This document shows, piece after piece, positions 61,442 to 64,000 of a DNA stretch of 64,000 nucleotides (its first letter is position 1; every line of letters begins with the position of its first letter). Below the pieces are notes generated by a model. That model saw only the letters and a program-made list of their open reading frames with translations, ran no database searches and was not told where the DNA came from. The stretch is from Cupriavidus sp. YR651 (GTDB lineage Bacteria; Pseudomonadota; Gammaproteobacteria; Burkholderiales; Burkholderiaceae): the NCBI RefSeq assembly GCF_900101625.1, contig NZ_FMYZ01000002.1:124001-188000 (forward strand), read 5' to 3'. Both the position numbers and the translations under genes were made by a program.

Positions 61442-62986
61442 ATGAAAACCTGGTTCAAGCGAATCCTGACGGCTGGCGCAATGACGCTGGCAATCGGCAC
61501 GGCCGGACTCGGCCTGTCCACGCACGCCGTGGCACAGGACAAGCCGGCCGCCGAGGCATCGGCTCCGGCCGCTTCCGCCGCCCCGGCTGCTGCGCCGGCC
61601 GCCGCTCCCGCAGCGGCTCCGGCTGCTGCTGCCGCCGCCGCCCCGGCCGATGCCGCCGCGGCCCCGGCAGCCCCGGTCCCCAACAAGGGCGATACCGCCT
61701 GGCTGCTGGTCTCCACGGCCTTCGTCATCCTGATGACGCTGCCTGGCCTGGCGCTGTTCTATGGCGGCCTGGTTCGCTCCAAGAACATGCTGTCGGTGCT
61801 GATGCAGTGCCTGGTGATCTTCTCGGTGGTATCGATCCTGTGGGCCGTCTACGGCTACAGCTTCGCGTTCACCGAAGGCAACGCGTTCTTCGGCGGCACC
61901 GACCGGCTGTTCATGAAGGGACTCACGGTTGACGCCGTGGCCGCCACCTTCAGCAAGGGCGTGGTCGTGCCGGAGCTTGGCTACTTCGCGTTCCAGTGTG
62001 CGTTCGCCGCCATCACCTGCGGCCTGATCATCGGCGCCTTCGCCGAGCGCGCCAAGTTCTCCGCCGTGCTGGTGTTCGTGGTGCTGTGGTTCACGTTCGC
62101 CTACATCCCGATGGCCCACATGGTCTGGTTCTGGCCGGGTCCGGATGCCTACACCGACGCCGCGGCCGGCACTGCCGCCACGGCCAAGGCGGGCTGGCTG
62201 TTCCAGAAGGGTGCGCTCGACTTCGCTGGTGGCACCGTGGTGCACATCAACGCAGCCGTGGCCGGCCTGGTGGGCGCATTCATGTTCGGCAAGCGCATCG
62301 GCTTCGGTCGCGAAGCGATTCGTCCGCACAGCCTGACCTTCACGATGGTGGGTGCCTCGCTGCTGTGGTTCGGCTGGTTCGGCTTCAACGCCGGTTCGGC
62401 CCTGGAAGCCAACGGCGGCGCCGCCCTGGCCTTCGTCAACACGCTGCTGGCCACCTGCGGCGCCGTGCTGGCCTGGACCTTCGGCGAGTGGATCGGCAAG
62501 GGCAAGCCCTCGATGCTGGGTGGCGCATCCGGCGCGGTGGCCGGCCTGGTGGCCATCACCCCGGCAGCCGGCTTCGTCGGTCCGATGGGTTCGATCGCGA
62601 TCGGCCTGATCGCCGGCCTGCTGTGCCTGTGGGGCGTGACCGGCCTGAAGCGCATGCTCGGCATGGACGACTCGCTGGACGTGTTCGGCGTGCACGGCGT
62701 GGGCGGCATCCTCGGCGCGCTGCTGACCGGTGTGTTCGCATCGCCCAGCCTGGGCGGCACGGGCATCTATGACTACGTGGCCAACAAGGTGGCTGACGAC
62801 TACTCCATCGCCGGCCAGGTCTGGATCCAGTTCGAAGGCGTGCTGACCACCATCGTGTGGTCGGGCCTGGTGGCCCTGGTGGCCTACAAGCTGGTCGATA
62901 TGCTGATTGGCCTGCGCGTTCCGGAAGAAGAAGAGCGCGAAGGTCTGGATATCACCTCCCACGGCGAAACCGCCTACGAGGTCTGA
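61442..62986 (+). CDS. amtB: AmtB, ammonium transporter
   Basis: This 514-residue inner-membrane channel has a signal peptide followed by an Ala/Pro-rich linker of about 50 residues, then 11 transmembrane helices. The twin pore histidines are His226 (YIPMAHMVWFW) and His418 (DVFGVHGVGGILG). The C-terminal EREGLDITSHGETAYEV is the GlnK-binding tail. The linker codons are rich in GCC and GCT, so replication slippage could vary its length. I chose the ATG at 61442 (MKTWFKRILTAGAM). A terminator follows. Confidence 0.96.
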   Translation: MKTWFKRILTAGAMTLAIGTAGLGLSTHAVAQDKPAAEASAPAASAAPAAAPAAAPAAAPAAAAAAAPADAAAAPAAPVPNKGDTAWLLVSTAFVILMTLPGLALFYGGLVRSKNMLSVLMQCLVIFSVVSILWAVYGYSFAFTEGNAFFGGTDRLFMKGLTVDAVAATFSKGVVVPELGYFAFQCAFAAITCGLIIGAFAERAKFSAVLVFVVLWFTFAYIPMAHMVWFWPGPDAYTDAAAGTAATAKAGWLFQKGALDFAGGTVVHINAAVAGLVGAFMFGKRIGFGREAIRPHSLTFTMVGASLLWFGWFGFNAGSALEANGGAALAFVNTLLATCGAVLAWTFGEWIGKGKPSMLGGASGAVAGLVAITPAAGFVGPMGSIAIGLIAGLLCLWGVTGLKRMLGMDDSLDVFGVHGVGGILGALLTGVFASPSLGGTGIYDYVANKVADDYSIAGQVWIQFEGVLTTIVWSGLVALVAYKLVDMLIGLRVPEEEEREGLDITSHGETAYEV

Positions 62987-63042
62987 TATCAACGAAAGTG
63001 TTGTGCTGGAGAGCTGATTGGGAATCTTCTCTCAGGAGTTTT

Positions 63043-63067
63043 GCCCGGCCACGTGCCGGGCTTTTTT
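63043..63067 (+). terminator. Intrinsic terminator after amtB
   Basis: GCCCGGC and GCCGGGC form a 7-bp stem with a 5-base loop, followed by six T residues, 57 bp after the stop. Confidence 0.92.
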
Positions 63068-63159
63068 CTGCCTGCGAGGGGCGCCAGCCAAGCGTTGTCA
63101 AGGGGCCGCGGGATATTCGCAGGGTGCTTAAATCGGATCTTAAAAAGTCTCAATTGTCT

Positions 63160-63271
63160 TTAAGGGGGAGCGCACATACAGTGCCAGTGAGGCAGTTTCC
63201 TCCACCTGCAGAACGCTCCCCGTATCTGTCAGGCCATTTGAAAGCGCGGCGCCATGCCGCGCTTTTTTTTT
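63160..63271 (+). ncRNA. Candidate small RNA between amtB and gshA
   Basis: The span lies between the amtB terminator and an isolated second terminator, with no ORF that needs the latter. GGGGAGCG (63165-63172) pairs with CGCTCCCC (63214-63221) around a 41-base loop holding a smaller GAGG/CCTC stem. A 22-base single-stranded part follows, then the terminator stem. The upstream 63120-63163 is AT-rich (CTTAAATCGG, TTAAAAAG, TCTTTAAG), as a promoter would be, but no consensus is clear. The predicted transcript is about 105-110 nt. I do not recognise it as 6S or another known RNA. Confidence 0.45.
63243..63271 (+). terminator. Orphan intrinsic terminator
   Basis: AGCGCGGC and GCCGCGCT form an 8-bp stem with a 5-base loop followed by nine T residues. 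It is 175 bp after the amtB terminator with no protein gene between, implying a short transcript of its own. Confidence 0.9.
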
Positions 63272-63442
63272 GCCCCCCGCGCTCCGCCGCACCCTGACCC
63301 ACCCGGCCGCGCAACCCCGGCGATCCCGGCATCGCCAGCCCGCCCTTTGAATTTCCCGGAGCCGTCCCCATATCGTTATCCCTTATGCCGGCTGCTGCAT
63401 ATGCTTATGTATGGCCTGCCTGCAGCCAGTTGGCCGTTCCTC

Positions 63443-63448
63443 TACAAT
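63443..63448 (+). promoter_or_regulatory. Possible -10 element of gshA
   Basis: TACAAT matches five of six bases of the consensus and lies 32 bp before the gshA start. No good -35 is seen at the right distance. The stretch 63272-63442 otherwise shows nothing recognisable. Confidence 0.4.
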
Positions 63449-63479
63449 CGGGGCGGACAACAAAAGATGATTAATTAGG

Positions 63480-64000
63480 ATGGATATGGTCCCGCATCTC
63501 ATCACCGCGCTGAACGGTCCGCTGCTCGAACTGGAAAAGAAGATCCTGGACGCCACGCCGTCCATCGAGCGCTGGTTCAGGCTGGAATGGCAGGAACATA
63601 CCCCGCCGTTCTACTGTTCTGTCGACCTGCGCAACGCCGGCTTCAAGCTGGCGCCGGTCGACACCAACCTGTTCCCCGGCGGCTTCAACAACCTGGCGCC
63701 CGAGATGCTGCCGCTGGCCGTGCAGGCCGCGATGGCCGCCATCGAGAAGATCTGCCCGGATGCCAAGAACCTGCTGCTGATCCCCGAGCGTCACACCCGC
63801 AACATGTTCTACCTGCAGAACGTGGCGCGTCTGTCGCTGATCATGCGCCAGGCGGGCCTGAACGTGCGCCTGGGATCGCTGTCCGAAGACATCACCGAAC
63901 CAACGCCGATCGAATTGCCCGACGGCCAGACGCTGGTCGTGGAGCCGCTCGCGCGCCTGGGCACCAAAGGCCGCCGGCTGGGGCTGAAGGACTTCGATCC
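63480..64000 (+). CDS. gshA: GshA, glutamate-cysteine ligase (5' part)
   Basis: The frame is open to the end of the window (173 codons). The protein begins MDMVPHLITALNGPLLELEKK and contains VDTNLFPGGFNNL and LLLIPERHTRN, typical of the GshA family found in beta-proteobacteria and Acidithiobacillus, unrelated in sequence to the E. coli enzyme. It makes gamma-glutamylcysteine, the first step to glutathione. A start at 63486 is also possible, as TTAGGA is better spaced for it. The C-terminal part lies outside. Confidence 0.93.
   Translation, partial: MDMVPHLITALNGPLLELEKKILDATPSIERWFRLEWQEHTPPFYCSVDLRNAGFKLAPVDTNLFPGGFNNLAPEMLPLAVQAAMAAIEKICPDAKNLLLIPERHTRNMFYLQNVARLSLIMRQAGLNVRLGSLSEDITEPTPIELPDGQTLVVEPLARLGTKGRRLGLKDFD

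Noticed and set aside
61540..61680. Ala/Pro-rich region of amtB as a coding error or repeat insertion
   Set aside because: It is in frame between signal peptide and first helix, and similar linkers are common in beta-proteobacterial AmtB and in the preceding porin.

Overview
The window is high-GC chromosomal DNA from a beta-proteobacterium of the Burkholderiaceae, most likely a Cupriavidus. Grounds: a fused isobutyryl-CoA mutase (IcmF) that closely matches what I remember of the biochemically studied Cupriavidus metallidurans protein, a DmeF-type CDF metal exporter, a torF-like porin/glnK/amtB group followed by the beta-proteobacterial type of gshA, and dense packing of metabolic and regulator genes. 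It reads as core chromosome. There is no transposase, phage gene, rRNA or CRISPR array. The only mobile-looking items are four copies of a 190-bp inverted-repeat element.

Layout. 1-9.5 kb: 3' end of glmU, glmS, ribA, a DUF2383 protein, bacterioferritin, tRNA-Cys, a GNAT acetyltransferase, a quinone oxidoreductase, dmeF and a LysR regulator. 9.6-13.8 kb: a leuC/leuD pair with a haloacetate-dehalogenase-like hydrolase, then pagL. 13.8-19 kb: beta-alanine catabolism (MocR regulator, omega-aminotransferase, mmsA) and an Lrp-type regulator. 19-24.5 kb: a second full-length glmS, an APC permease, another MocR regulator and a DUF2917 protein. 24.5-29.6 kb: icmF, a HIT protein and 3-hydroxybutyryl-CoA dehydrogenase. 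29.6-39.2 kb: a Crp/Fnr regulator diverging from an acyl-CoA ligase, followed by livGHMKF and a PaaK-like ligase. 39.2-45 kb, minus strand: DUF454, nitronate monooxygenase, dacA-ybeD-rlmI, a hydrolase and a thioredoxin-like ferredoxin. 45-52.2 kb: dctA-dctB-dctD and a HutH-like ammonia lyase. 52.4-59.7 kb: a UvrD-type helicase, two thioredoxin-fold proteins, a lipoprotein, a LysE exporter, a 46-residue proline-rich ORF, comM and ubiK. 60-64 kb: torF-like porin-glnK-amtB, a possible small RNA, and the 5' part of gshA.

How the parts fit. Several blocks pair a regulator with a visible operator and target. MocR sites lie upstream of the beta-alanine genes. Twin 15-bp sites lie between lrp and glmS2. 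A MerR-type operator sits in a 19-bp promoter spacer before icmF. Two identical sigma-54 promoters (TGGCACG-N4-TTGCA) precede dctA, which has DctD-like upstream sites and its own sigma-54 activator downstream, and the torF/glnK/amtB operon.

Most worth a second look: the 190-bp element family, with compensatory changes in its termini and insertion at stop codons; the GlmS paralogue with Thr302 replaced by Gly; the HutH-like enzyme carrying Gln where histidine ammonia-lyases carry Glu; the LeuCD paralogue coupled to a fluoroacetate-dehalogenase-like enzyme; and the candidate small RNA between amtB and gshA.
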